Assembly (NCBI GenBank): GCA_036489315.1
Contig: DASXFZ010000055.1
Span: forward strand, 37,791 to 101,790
Direction of reading: 5' to 3'
DNA length: 64,000 nt
From: Candidatus Cybelea sp.
Lineage (GTDB): Bacteria; Vulcanimicrobiota; Vulcanimicrobiia; Vulcanimicrobiales; Vulcanimicrobiaceae
Position numbers and translations under genes: made by a program. Under the pieces are notes generated by a model. It saw only the letters and a program-made list of their open reading frames with translations, had not been told where the DNA came from and searched no databases. Below, in pieces: positions 1 to 9,498 of this stretch. Positions within the stretch are counted from its first letter, which is position 1, and each line of letters starts with the position of its first letter.

Positions 1-1017
<1,017 letters not shown>

Positions 1018-1158
1018 CGCTCTGGTAATCCTCCTGTCCTATAAACTCAATCCGCTTACGCGAAGTTTCGCGGCATCCGTGACCGGGCCGCCCGCAGAGG
1101 CCCTTGACACCACATTCTAACCGAAGGTTTGCCCTACGGCCCGAGGAACCTCGCAGGC

Positions 1159-1470
1159 ATGCCAACCGTCGAACAAGTTCGTGAGGCGCTCGTCGAGGTG
1201 AAAGACCCCGAGCTCAACCTCGGTATCCTCGAGCTCGGGCTGGTCTACGATATCACGGCCGAGGGCGAGAACGGCGAAGAGGTGAGCGTCATGATGACCT
1301 TGACCTCTCCGATGTGTCCGGTCGGCCCGATGTTCGTCCAGTCAGTAAAGGACCACGTGATGGCCCTCGACGGCGTCAAGAACGCCAATGTCGAAATCAC
1401 GTTCACGCCGCCCTGGGATCCTAAGACTATGGCCTCCGACGACGTGAAGGCCATGCTCGGCATCTGGTAA
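1159..1470 (+). CDS. DUF59/MIP18 family iron-sulfur cluster assembly protein (SufT/PaaD-like)
   Basis: This is a 103-residue single-domain protein of the MIP18 (DUF59) family, whose members help mature Fe-S proteins or, as PaaD, a ring-oxygenating complex. The family pattern is clear: VKDPELNLGILELGLVYDI at the N-terminus, the T-S-P-M-C-P loop with the conserved Cys near residue 55, and a final W-D-P segment. I chose ATG 1159, behind a GAGGAA ribosome site, over an in-frame TTG 30 bases upstream. It is divergent from clpC and has no suf genes beside it, so a general Fe-S role is more likely than phenylacetate oxidation. Confidence 0.88.
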   Translation: MPTVEQVREALVEVKDPELNLGILELGLVYDITAEGENGEEVSVMMTLTSPMCPVGPMFVQSVKDHVMALDGVKNANVEITFTPPWDPKTMASDDVKAMLGIW

Positions 1471-1507
1471 TTTAGCCCGCCTCTACGCTCTGGGTGCTAG
1501 CGCGCCG

Positions 1508-2116
1508 TCACATAGAAAGCTTGTACGCGCGGGCGAGATCTTTCATCGCGGTCGTGAGAATCGCGTGATACTGCGCGTCGACGCCGAGCCCGTACTTCGC
1601 GTCGATATCCTTCATCACTTGAAGATGAATCGGATGCGAAACGAGGCGATCGAGCAGAACCTCAACGTTGAAGCCTTCACCACTCTGTCCGGCGCTCCAC
1701 AGTGCGGCTGCAAGCGCGGCCGCGTCCGAAGGATCGGGGCTGGGCGAATCCGGCAGCGCAACCTTCTTCTCGGCTACGATCTTCAGCGAGTCGCTGACGA
1801 CAAAGTCGAACGTCTTGAGAAACTGGCCGACTTGATCCTTACCGTATTGCTTCGTGAGCTTGGCGACTTCGGCATCGAAGAGTTTGCCGGTCAGCACTTT
1901 GATCAACGTCGCAGTCTGGAAGCTCTTTGGGCCGCCGCCGGCCACGATCATCGAGAGGGTGAGCTGCAGATCGGGCGCGCCCGTATAGACACAGCACGAT
2001 CCGGAGAAACGCGTGGGTTCGTTGCTCATGTTCGGCATGAGGGCCGCCGCGGCGACGGCCGGAGTGCCTATCGCGGCCGCCAGAGCAAGCGCGCCGAGAC
2101 GAGTCGAATTCCGCAT
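1508..2116 (-). CDS. secreted protein of unknown function downstream of sigK/rskA
   Basis: This 202-residue protein has an N-terminal signal peptide (positive n-region, Ala-rich core, A-A-A cleavage area near residue 25). The mature part starts with a Cys-Cys pair (GSCCVYTG) and is otherwise mostly helical with many Lys and Asp residues. I do not recognise the family. It follows rskA on the same strand after a 94-base gap. In several bacteria SigK/RskA loci are followed by secreted targets such as fasciclin-type proteins, but I see no fasciclin motif here. Being a regulon member is an inference from position. Confidence 0.75.
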   Translation of the reverse strand: MRNSTRLGALALAAAIGTPAVAAAALMPNMSNEPTRFSGSCCVYTGAPDLQLTLSMIVAGGGPKSFQTATLIKVLTGKLFDAEVAKLTKQYGKDQVGQFLKTFDFVVSDSLKIVAEKKVALPDSPSPDPSDAAALAAALWSAGQSGEGFNVEVLLDRLVSHPIHLQVMKDIDAKYGLGVDAQYHAILTTAMKDLARAYKLSM

Positions 2117-2210
2117 GGGGTTCCTTTCTCGAGCCAGGGAGCTCGACGACGAAAAACGATTTTCGCCTGAGGAAACGGAGCGGACGCGGCTTTGGATTTA
2201 CCCGGGTGCG

Positions 2211-2906
2211 CTAAAGCGTGGCGAGGGCGATTGGTTTGCTGGTTGGCTGCTTGGAGCCGCCGGCGGGCTCGACGCTGACCGCGACTGCCGCCACCTCTAG
2301 AGCCGACTCGGGGAGGCGCACGACGGTTACGTCGCGCTCGTTGGGCGTAAAGGTGACCGAGGGCGCCATCGTCTTGGATCCCTTGGGCAGCGTCCACGCT
2401 TGGTAGACTTTGCCCGCCGGCGGCTCGGCGAGGCGCGGCAGCGTGACGTATAGGTGGCTGCCCCGAACGAAAACCTGGCCATCGCCGAAGGGATAGCGTT
2501 TCGCATCGGGCGCGGCCAGCGCGGCCGATTGCGCGGCCATCAGGGCGGTTTGTCTGACGATATGGCGGTCCATCGTTGTGTACAAGAGCAATGCGCCGAC
2601 GGTCAGAACGAACGCAGCGGCGATTGCCGCAAACGTTTCCCAGCGATACGCCTTCGCGTTCGAGCGTTGCGAACCGCGCACTTCCCGCATGATCCGCGCT
2701 TTGAGCATCGGCCCGGGGCAAGCCTCGTCGTTGTAATCCCCGGCCGAGGAACCGACTGCCGTGACCGCCGGGCGCAGCAGCTCGTATTCGGCACGGCAGG
2801 ACTCGCACGTCTTTAGGTGCGCGGCGACCTCGGAAGCTTCGTCGGCGGGCAGTGCGCCGAGCGCGTAGACGGCGACGTTGTCGAGCATCTCGTCGTGCGA
2901 GATCAT
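2211..2906 (-). CDS. rskA: anti-sigma factor of the RskA type
   Basis: This 231-residue membrane protein would hold the ECF sigma factor encoded just upstream. Residues 1-50 form a zinc-binding anti-sigma domain with His30, Cys34 and Cys37 (H-x3-C-x2-C). One membrane segment spans about 91-110. The outer part matches the RskA C-terminal domain ([10 protein letters not shown], then a VTVVRLPES strand). Its ATG overlaps the sigma factor stop codon as ATGA, the usual arrangement for a translationally coupled sigma/anti-sigma pair. Release of the sigma factor would need proteolysis of this protein, known for the family but not visible here. Confidence 0.92.
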   Translation of the reverse strand: MISHDEMLDNVAVYALGALPADEASEVAAHLKTCESCRAEYELLRPAVTAVGSSAGDYNDEACPGPMLKARIMREVRGSQRSNAKAYRWETFAAIAAAFVLTVGALLLYTTMDRHIVRQTALMAAQSAALAAPDAKRYPFGDGQVFVRGSHLYVTLPRLAEPPAGKVYQAWTLPKGSKTMAPSVTFTPNERDVTVVRLPESALEVAAVAVSVEPAGGSKQPTSKPIALATL

Positions 2907-3430
2907 AAGGCTACGACCCCGTCGAGCGCGCTGCGCAACCGGCGCAGCCCCGCGCGAATACGCGTCTTGACCGTCCCCAGCGGCAAGCCCGTCCTTTTTG
3001 CTATCTCGTGATGCGTCACTCCGCCAAAAAATCCCAGCTCAATCAACTCCGCTGCTCGGACGGAAGTTGCGCCAGGGCGTTACGAACCGATTCGGCGTTC
3101 AATGCCCCCAGCGCCGTCTCTTCGAGCGAGTCGCGCTCGGCCAGCGCTTCGGGGACCTCGTCTTGCGGCGGCACGCGCGCGAAGCGCGTCGAAGGCGCGG
3201 TTGCGCGCCACGCGAACGATCCACGCCCCGAAGTTGCCCGAGACGAACGACGCCGGGTTGCTCCACAGCTTTAAAAAGACGCTCTGGGCAACGTCTTCGG
3301 CGCCGGGAGCGTCGGCGAGCACGCGCAGTGCTACGCCGTAGACCAATCGATGGTACTCGTCATACAAGGTTTCGAAAGCGCCGGCATCGCCGCGCCTTAC
3401 GCGCTCCATGAGCCTAACCGCGTCACCCAC
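2903..3430 (-). pseudogene. SigK-like ECF sigma factor with two compensating single-base frame disruptions
   Basis: The start (GTG 3430; ATG 3409 is an alternative) and region 2 are in one frame: the YDEYHRLVYGVALRV helix, then GAEDVAQSVFLKLW and the R-V-A-R-N-R-A-F-D-A segment. Near 3175 the homology moves to another frame through the linker (VPPQDEVPEALAERDSLEE to LAQLPSEQR). Near 3050 it returns to the first frame for the region 4 helix-turn-helix ([33 protein letters not shown]). One extra base and one missing base, about 125 bases apart, explain this. As written, the first frame stops at 3080. If corrected it would encode about 175 residues and pair with RskA downstream. A sequencing error is a serious alternative to true decay, because rskA is intact. 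Confidence 0.82.
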
Positions 3431-3468
3431 CTAAAACGAGCGTCACCGTCGCCTGGATTGCAAGGCGC

Positions 3469-5673
3469 CTACGACGGATGCCGCGGGTAGATTCGGGTCG
3501 GGATTCCGGCGAAGGCCGGGTCACCGCACTGCCAGAGCAAGAACGCGTACTCGTCGGTGAGCAGCTGCTCGCTCTGCTCGCGCGAAGCGGCGAGGAAGCC
3601 GTGGCCCGCGTCGTAGTCGACGCGCAGCAGAATCGGGCGGCCGCTGCTGGTGGAGGCCGAGAGCCGCGCGGTGAACTTGGCGAGCTCCCACGACGAAACC
3701 CGTGGATCGTTGTAGCCCGTAATCAGCATGACGGCGGGATACGCCGTCCCCGGAACGACGTGCTCGTAGGCGTCCATCGCGTAGAGCGCGCGGAAACCCG
3801 TTTCGTTCTTCACCGTGCCGAACTCCGGAATATTCGGCGGCCCGTTGGGCGTAAACTCGGAGCGCAGCGCGTTGCTCTCGCCGACGACGTCGAGCGCGGC
3901 CGCGAAGAGCTGCGGCTCGGAGGTTATCGCGCGGCCGATCGTAATGCCGCCGGCGCTGGTTCCTTCGCCCGCCAAGTGAGCGGAGCGCGTGTACTTATGC
4001 GCGATCAGCCAACGGCCGCACGCGATAAAGTCTTGCCAGGTGTGCGGCTTCGTCGCGATCATGCCGGCGCGATGCCACGCCTCACCGTACCATCCGCCGC
4101 CGCGCACGTGGCAGACGGCGAAGACGCCGCCGCGCTCCATCCAGGCAACGCGCGTCGCGCTAAAGGCCGGCGCCAGCGTAATTCCGTACGAGCCGTATCC
4201 CTCCAGGTAGGCCGGATGGGTGCCGTTGAGCGGAAGTCCCCGGCGATAGACGATCGAGAGCGGCACCATCGTGCCGTCGGCGCTGCGTGCCTGCACTTCC
4301 GACGACGTGTACGGGGACATGTCGACGTTCGCAAGCGGCTTGAGATGCGTATCGGCGACCGCGCCGTTTGCGTCGGCTTGAAAATAGAGCAGCGAATGCG
4401 TCCAGCCGGTCAGCCCGAAGACGACGCCGGGCTCACGCGAGTCCGTCGCGATCGCATTGATCGCTCCCTGGTACGGCAGATCGATGTCGCGCGAGCCGCC
4501 GGGCGTGCCGTCGCCGGCGAGCGAAACCCTCGTAATCGCTCCAAATCCGCCCGTGCGCGAAAGGACGTAGAGGCCGTCCGACGCCACTTGCAAATCCTCG
4601 AGCACGTTTTTCCCGGCGGGCACGACCGTCGGCGCGCCGGCTACGTTCGGCGATTCGAGCGAGGTGCTGACGATCTTGAACGTCGGCGCGTCTTTATGCG
4701 TCAAGAGAAAGATCGTCGAGCCTTTGAAATCCTGGCCGACGACGTCGTCGTCGGTCTTCGCGATCTGCGACCAGGTCACGTTCGCCGAGTCGACGGGTCC
4801 GCGCGCAGCATAGACCTCGTGCTCGTTCTGGACGCCGTGTACGACGAGGCCTAGGACGTACGGCGACGCCGGCGAGTAGACTACGAAGGGGAAATCGGTC
4901 GAGGCGAACGGCACCTTCGGATTGACGCCATAGCCGAAGACCGGAACGTCGCGGTCGGGATCCCGGCCCAGCACGTGAAGGTAGGCGACGGCACGCGTTT
5001 CCTTATCCGTCTCCGGCTCACCCGGCTTCAGCTCCGGGAATCGCACGTAGTAGAACGATTTTCCGTCGGCCAGCCAGCTGGTGGCTCCGATGTAATAACA
5101 GCGGCTGATCGCATCGGGCAATACCTGCGCGGTCGCGGTCTCGACGACGTGAATCACCGAGGCTTCGGAGCCGCCTTCGGAGATGCCGTAGGCAACGAGC
5201 TTTCCGTCGGGCGACGGTAAGAAATAGTTAATCGTGTAGTGTTTGCCGGCGCTGGCAAGGCTCTGCGGATCGATCAAGACGCGTTCGCCGCTGCCGTCGA
5301 CGTCGCGAACGTAGAGCTTGGGCGAGTTGTCTCCCGGGTTGAGCTTCTCGTAGAAGTAGTACGCACCGTCGCGCGTCACGCCGCTGACGGAGACGCCCGA
5401 GTTATCGAGCTCCTTGATCCGATTGAAGAGCTTCGCGCGCGCCGGGCCGAGGCGACCGAGCACCTCGCGCGTATAGGCGTTCTGCTCTTTGAAAAACTGT
5501 TGTACGACCGGGTCCTTCATGTCCTCGAAGTAGCGGTACGCATCGGTCACCGAGGTTCCGTAAATCGTCTCCGCGACCGGTTTCTCGGCCGGCAGCGGCG
5601 GCGGAGTGGGGAAACCGGAGGGGACGGCTCCGACGACGGCAAGGGCGAAAACGCAGCAAAAAGCTCGTAGCAT
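3469..5673 (-). CDS. prolyl oligopeptidase family serine peptidase (S9A)
   Basis: This 734-residue peptidase has a seven-bladed propeller followed by an alpha/beta-hydrolase domain that cuts short peptides after proline. The catalytic triad is visible: Ser573 in GEGTSAGG, Asp656 in GYNDPRV and His691 in DAGHGF. The N-terminal family signature YGTSVTDAYRYFED is also present. I chose ATG 5673, which gives a hydrophobic signal-like N-terminus (MLRAFCCVFALAVVGAVP); the frame stays open further upstream but runs over the divergent gene and looks unnatural. With a signal peptide the enzyme is probably periplasmic or secreted. Confidence 0.93.
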   Translation of the reverse strand: MLRAFCCVFALAVVGAVPSGFPTPPPLPAEKPVAETIYGTSVTDAYRYFEDMKDPVVQQFFKEQNAYTREVLGRLGPARAKLFNRIKELDNSGVSVSGVTRDGAYYFYEKLNPGDNSPKLYVRDVDGSGERVLIDPQSLASAGKHYTINYFLPSPDGKLVAYGISEGGSEASVIHVVETATAQVLPDAISRCYYIGATSWLADGKSFYYVRFPELKPGEPETDKETRAVAYLHVLGRDPDRDVPVFGYGVNPKVPFASTDFPFVVYSPASPYVLGLVVHGVQNEHEVYAARGPVDSANVTWSQIAKTDDDVVGQDFKGSTIFLLTHKDAPTFKIVSTSLESPNVAGAPTVVPAGKNVLEDLQVASDGLYVLSRTGGFGAITRVSLAGDGTPGGSRDIDLPYQGAINAIATDSREPGVVFGLTGWTHSLLYFQADANGAVADTHLKPLANVDMSPYTSSEVQARSADGTMVPLSIVYRRGLPLNGTHPAYLEGYGSYGITLAPAFSATRVAWMERGGVFAVCHVRGGGWYGEAWHRAGMIATKPHTWQDFIACGRWLIAHKYTRSAHLAGEGTSAGGITIGRAITSEPQLFAAALDVVGESNALRSEFTPNGPPNIPEFGTVKNETGFRALYAMDAYEHVVPGTAYPAVMLITGYNDPRVSSWELAKFTARLSASTSSGRPILLRVDYDAGHGFLAASREQSEQLLTDEYAFLLWQCGDPAFAGIPTRIYPRHPS

Positions 5674-5765
5674 GAGCCCAGTATTCTCGGATGGCCGCCG
5701 AGCGCCTCGCGCCCTTCGACACGATGACAAAGGGACAACCCGAGCGTGCCGTGCAAGGTGACGGT

Positions 5766-7319
5766 GTGAAAAGCCGCGCGCAACGCTACGGCGAGCTCGA
5801 ACGCAAGCGCGCCGAGTCGGCCGTTCCCGCCGGCCCCGACGCGCTCGAACGCCAGCACGCGCGGGGAAAACGATCGGCACGAGAACGCGTCGAGTCGCTC
5901 GTCGACGACGGTTCGTTCGTCGAGTTCGACCGCTTCGTCGTTCATCGCGCCAACGCGTTCGGCCTCGACGAAAAGGAGTTCCTGGGCGACGGCGTCATCA
6001 CCGGACGCGCGACGATCGACGGGCGCCAAGTCTTCCTCTTCTCGCAGGATTTCTCGGTGCTCGGCGGATCGCTGGGAGAAGCCTTCGCCGAGAAGATCTG
6101 CAAGATGATGGACCTGGCGATCCGCACCGGCTCGCCGCTGATCGGAATCAACGACTCCGGCGGCGCCCGCATTCAAGAGGGCGTCGTCTCACTGGGGGGC
6201 TACGCCGAGATCTTCTGGCGCAATGTCCAGGCGAGCGGCGTGATTCCGCAGATCAGCCTGATCGCCGGACCCTGCGCGGGCGGTGCGGTCTACTCGCCCG
6301 CGATCACCGACTTCATCATCATGACCGAGAAGATCTCACAGATGTTCATCACCGGCCCCGAGATCATCAAAACGGTCACCGGCGAAGAGGTTACCTTCGA
6401 AGAGCTCGGCGGAGCGCACACGCACGCGACGCGCAGCGGCGTGGCTCAGCTCGTCGCCGGCGATGAGGAACATCTCTTCGAACTGACGCGCGAGCTTTTT
6501 TCGTTTCTCCCACAGAACAATCGCGAGGCGCCGCCGGAGTTTGCCTGTGACGACGACCCTCAGCGCGAGGTGCCCCAGCTCGACGACCTCGTGCCGGACT
6601 CCCCGAACAAACCGTACGACATGCGCGCGGTCATCGAAGGTGTCGTCGACTACGGCGACTTCTTCGAGATTGCGGCTCTCTACGCGCCCAACGTCATCTG
6701 TGGTTTCGGGCGGGTCAACGGCCGGAGCGTCGGCATCGTCGGCAATCAACCCAACGTCCTGGCCGGCGTTCTCGATACGCACTCGTCGGTGAAGGCGGCC
6801 CGGTTCGTACGCTTTTGCGACGCCTTCAACATCCCGTTGGTCACCTTCGTCGACGTGCCGGGCTTTCTGCCGGGTACCGATCAGGAGTACGGTGGTATAA
6901 TTTTGCACGGCGCAAAGCTGCTCTACGCCTTCGCCGAAGCGACGGTGCCGAAAATCACGGTCATTACGCGCAAGGCGTACGGCGGTGCCTACGACGTCAT
7001 GGCCAGCAAACACATCCGCGCCGATCTCAATCTTGCCTGGCCGACGGCGGAGATCGCCGTTATGGGCGCGGAGAGTGCGGTGAAGACGATCTTCCGCCGC
7101 GAAATCGCGGCAGCACAAAATCCGGCCGCAAAGATGGCCGAGCTGATCGCCGAGTACCAAGAGCGTTTCTCGCACCCGTACATTGCCGCCGGGCGCGGCT
7201 ATGTCGACGATGTCATCGAGGCGCGAAAGACGCGCAGCGCAATCGCCGGCGCCCTTGAGATGCTGCGCGACAAACGCGTGCCCCGGCCGCAGCGAAAGCA
7301 CGGCAACATCCCGCTATAA
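5766..7319 (+). CDS. pccB: propionyl-CoA (acyl-CoA) carboxylase, carboxyltransferase beta subunit
   Basis: This subunit moves the carboxyl group from biotin to propionyl-CoA, or to acetyl-CoA in relatives. It has two crotonase-like halves: the first with [14 protein letters not shown] and the [11 protein letters not shown] segment, the second with DVPGFLPG and the GGAYDVM segment. The ending RKHGNIPL is typical of PccB. I chose GTG 5766 because AAGGTGA lies 5 bases upstream and the family N-terminus ([19 protein letters not shown]) begins there; ATGs at 5691 and 5724 are in frame. The alpha subunit is at 9499, separated by a protease gene and fabI. Confidence 0.93.
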   Translation: MKSRAQRYGELERKRAESAVPAGPDALERQHARGKRSARERVESLVDDGSFVEFDRFVVHRANAFGLDEKEFLGDGVITGRATIDGRQVFLFSQDFSVLGGSLGEAFAEKICKMMDLAIRTGSPLIGINDSGGARIQEGVVSLGGYAEIFWRNVQASGVIPQISLIAGPCAGGAVYSPAITDFIIMTEKISQMFITGPEIIKTVTGEEVTFEELGGAHTHATRSGVAQLVAGDEEHLFELTRELFSFLPQNNREAPPEFACDDDPQREVPQLDDLVPDSPNKPYDMRAVIEGVVDYGDFFEIAALYAPNVICGFGRVNGRSVGIVGNQPNVLAGVLDTHSSVKAARFVRFCDAFNIPLVTFVDVPGFLPGTDQEYGGIILHGAKLLYAFAEATVPKITVITRKAYGGAYDVMASKHIRADLNLAWPTAEIAVMGAESAVKTIFRREIAAAQNPAAKMAELIAEYQERFSHPYIAAGRGYVDDVIEARKTRSAIAGALEMLRDKRVPRPQRKHGNIPL

Positions 7320-7360
7320 AAAAAGCGAGCCCGCCGGTGCGGGCTCGCTTCGCTTCTTTT
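7318..7360. terminator. bidirectional Rho-independent terminator between convergent pccB and the S53 protease gene
   Basis: An 11-bp perfect stem (7324-7334 with 7339-7349) carries a CGGT loop. A T-rich tail (7350-7360) follows on the plus strand. A run of seven A (7318-7324) becomes a U tract on the minus strand. It therefore serves both pccB and the convergent protease gene. Confidence 0.9.
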
Positions 7361-7371
7361 GAGCTTCTGTT

Positions 7372-8580
7372 CTAGAGAGCTCCGATGCCGTTGGGCGTTC
7401 CCCAGCCGGGGCCGGCCGAGTAGTTGCCAAACTGCTTGGTGCCTGCGTTGCACAGGTAGGTGCCCATCAGACTCTGCGGACAGCCGCCGAGTTCGCCCGT
7501 CTTGATGTAGTGCAGGTCTTTTTTCAACTGCGCCTTCGTGAGCTTCCAGAGATTCTCTCCGGCGGTGAGCTTCGAGGCGTTACCGGCGAGACCGTACATG
7601 CCGGCGACCAACGGTGAAGAGACGCTGGTACCGCTAATCACGCCAAACCCGCCGCTCTGATAGCTGTCGTAGATCTCGACATTCAAGGAGACGGCTGAGA
7701 TATCGTTCATCGTCCGCCCCTTACACTTCGGATCCTTTTGCCACGACGGCTTGGCGACGATCGAGCATCCGCCGCCGCTGCCGGCCCAAACGATTTCAGT
7801 GAAGCCTTTGCTGGCTTGCTCCAGAACCGTACCGCCGACAGAGACGACGTTGCCGTAGTCGGCCGGGTCCTGCGCGCCGTATCCACTATCACCGGCGCTG
7901 GCGAGATAGAGAACGCCCTTTTGATCGAACGCGCCGCCGGACGCGCTCCCTTGGCCGCCGCCCCAACTGTTGCTGATGACTGTGGCGCCAAGCTTCGCAG
8001 CCGTCTTCTCGGCGGTGTAGAGGTCGTTGCCATTGTTTGTCGTGGCCTCGACCAGATAGATCGTGCACTTCGGGCACGAGGTAGATACCATCTGAACGTC
8101 AAGATCGATCTCACCGCCCCAGTCGGGGTTGCCCGCGGGGTAGTCCTTCTGTTGCCCTTGCTGATTGAACTTCTTGAAGTTTGCCTTGCCCAGCTTGAAT
8201 GCCGAACGGAACATCGCAAGGTCGGAAGCCACGTTTGGGTTGTCGAAAGCGTCGACGATCGCAACGATCGTCTTCTTGCTGCCCTGAGTGACGGGAAGGT
8301 TATAGGCCTTTTGAAGGGTCGGCGGAGTCCAACCGTTGTACTGGTCAGGACGGTCGCTCGGCCAGTTTTCGATCAACAGATCGCAGTTCATGTAACCTGG
8401 ACGGGTGTCGTTGCAGGCTCGCCTCGCGTGATGTTGGTCTTCCCATTGCGGCACGTAGCGCGTCTGGGCCGTCGCCGAGAGGCCGCCAGTACCCGGCAGG
8501 CTCGAGTTGCCGCCGGCGCTGCAGGCGGCAACGGCAAGCGCCGCCGCTGCAGAAACAAATAGTTTGAACGGGGTTTTCAC
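7372..8580 (-). CDS. sedolisin-type (S53) serine peptidase, lipoprotein
   Basis: This 402-residue protein starts at GTG 8580 with AAGGAG just upstream. A lipobox (LAVAAC, Cys20) predicts a lipid-anchored extracytoplasmic enzyme. The sedolisin residues are present: Glu157 and Asp161 in GGEIDLD, the oxyanion Asp231 in SAGDSG, and the nucleophile Ser319 in GTSVSSP. Family enzymes are usually made with a prodomain of about 180 residues. Here only about 60 residues lie between the lipid Cys and the catalytic fold, so the activation prodomain appears to be missing. I infer a general protein-degrading role in acid conditions, as known for the family. Confidence 0.9.
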   Translation of the reverse strand: MKTPFKLFVSAAAALAVAACSAGGNSSLPGTGGLSATAQTRYVPQWEDQHHARRACNDTRPGYMNCDLLIENWPSDRPDQYNGWTPPTLQKAYNLPVTQGSKKTIVAIVDAFDNPNVASDLAMFRSAFKLGKANFKKFNQQGQQKDYPAGNPDWGGEIDLDVQMVSTSCPKCTIYLVEATTNNGNDLYTAEKTAAKLGATVISNSWGGGQGSASGGAFDQKGVLYLASAGDSGYGAQDPADYGNVVSVGGTVLEQASKGFTEIVWAGSGGGCSIVAKPSWQKDPKCKGRTMNDISAVSLNVEIYDSYQSGGFGVISGTSVSSPLVAGMYGLAGNASKLTAGENLWKLTKAQLKKDLHYIKTGELGGCPQSLMGTYLCNAGTKQFGNYSAGPGWGTPNGIGAL

Positions 8581-8715
8581 AAGTGCTCCTTCTGTTTCGC
8601 GGTTTTTTCCGCGGGGGACTGCGGAACTCTCGGACTTAGACCGCGAGAGACCCGGCGCCTCCTGCCATAGCAAGCAATGGAGGACGGGGGTCCTAGCGAT
8701 GGTATGTAGGTTTTT

Positions 8716-9495
8716 GTGAAATTATTAGATGGAAAGCGCATTCTGGTAACCGGAGTCGCAAACCGCTGGTCGATCGCGACGGGGGTCGCCCGCCGGCTGC
8801 ACGATAACGGGGCCTCGATCGCGCTTACGTACCAGGGCGACCGCGTGAAAGACGAGGTCGAGAAGCTCGCCGCGGAGCTGGGCGGCGGGCCGGTCCTCGA
8901 GTGTGACGTTTCGAGCGATGCCTCCCTCGCGGCGCTCCGCACCGAACTCGCCGAAGGCTTTGGCGGACTCGACGGCCTCGTACACTCGATCGCCTTTGCC
9001 AATAAAGAGGATCTGGCCGGAAAGGTCTTCGACACGTCGCGATCGGGATTCGCGCTGGCGCTCGACGTCTCGGCGTACTCCTTGATCGCGCTGGTCGGCG
9101 CGCTGCGCGAGTCCTTCAACGAGGGCGCGTCGATCATGGCGCTGACCTACCTCGGCGCGACCCAGATCGTGCCCAACTATAACTTAATGGGCATCGCGAA
9201 AGCGGCGCTCGAGGCAACGGTTCGCTACATCGCCTTCGATCTAGGCGATCGCAGCATTCGCGTCAACGCGATTTCGGCCGGCCCGATCAAAACGGCGAGC
9301 TCGCGGCAGGTCGGCGGTTTCTCGAAGATTCTCGAGGTCGTTCCCAAAGTCGCGCCGCTGCGCCGCAACGTTACCCCCGACGACATAGGCAACATGGCCG
9401 TCTTTCTTGCATCGGATCTTGCCTCGGCGGTTACGGCCGACGTCCATTTCGTCGACGCCGGATACCATGCAATGGGAATGTATCCGCCGCAGTGA
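8716..9495 (+). CDS. fabI: enoyl-[acyl-carrier-protein] reductase (NADH), FabI
   Basis: This 259-residue enzyme reduces the enoyl-ACP double bond in the last step of each fatty acid elongation cycle. FabI-specific marks are the N-terminal VTGVANRWSIATGVARRL, Tyr145, and the catalytic Tyr155-x6-Lys162 (YNLMGIAK). The ending GYHAMGMYPP is typical. The start is GTG 8716 without a strong ribosome site, but the family N-terminus begins exactly there. It lies between the two carboxylase subunit genes and only 3 bases before pccA, so the two are probably co-transcribed. The drug triclosan targets this family. Confidence 0.95.
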   Translation: MKLLDGKRILVTGVANRWSIATGVARRLHDNGASIALTYQGDRVKDEVEKLAAELGGGPVLECDVSSDASLAALRTELAEGFGGLDGLVHSIAFANKEDLAGKVFDTSRSGFALALDVSAYSLIALVGALRESFNEGASIMALTYLGATQIVPNYNLMGIAKAALEATVRYIAFDLGDRSIRVNAISAGPIKTASSRQVGGFSKILEVVPKVAPLRRNVTPDDIGNMAVFLASDLASAVTADVHFVDAGYHAMGMYPPQ

Positions 9496-9498
9496 TGC

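Noticed and set aside
1103..1108. TTGACA between clpC and the DUF59 gene as a promoter
   Set aside because: No acceptable -10 box lies 16-18 bases downstream.
3478..4854. 458-codon open frame on the plus strand
   Set aside because: It lies antisense to the prolyl oligopeptidase, whose motifs are clear; high GC removes stop codons in the shadow frame.
5674..5880. Upstream extension of the prolyl oligopeptidase frame by 69 codons
   Set aside because: It is Arg-rich, overlaps the carboxylase gene and destroys a clear signal peptide.
6336..7301. 321-codon minus-strand frame
   Set aside because: Shadow of the carboxylase beta subunit gene.
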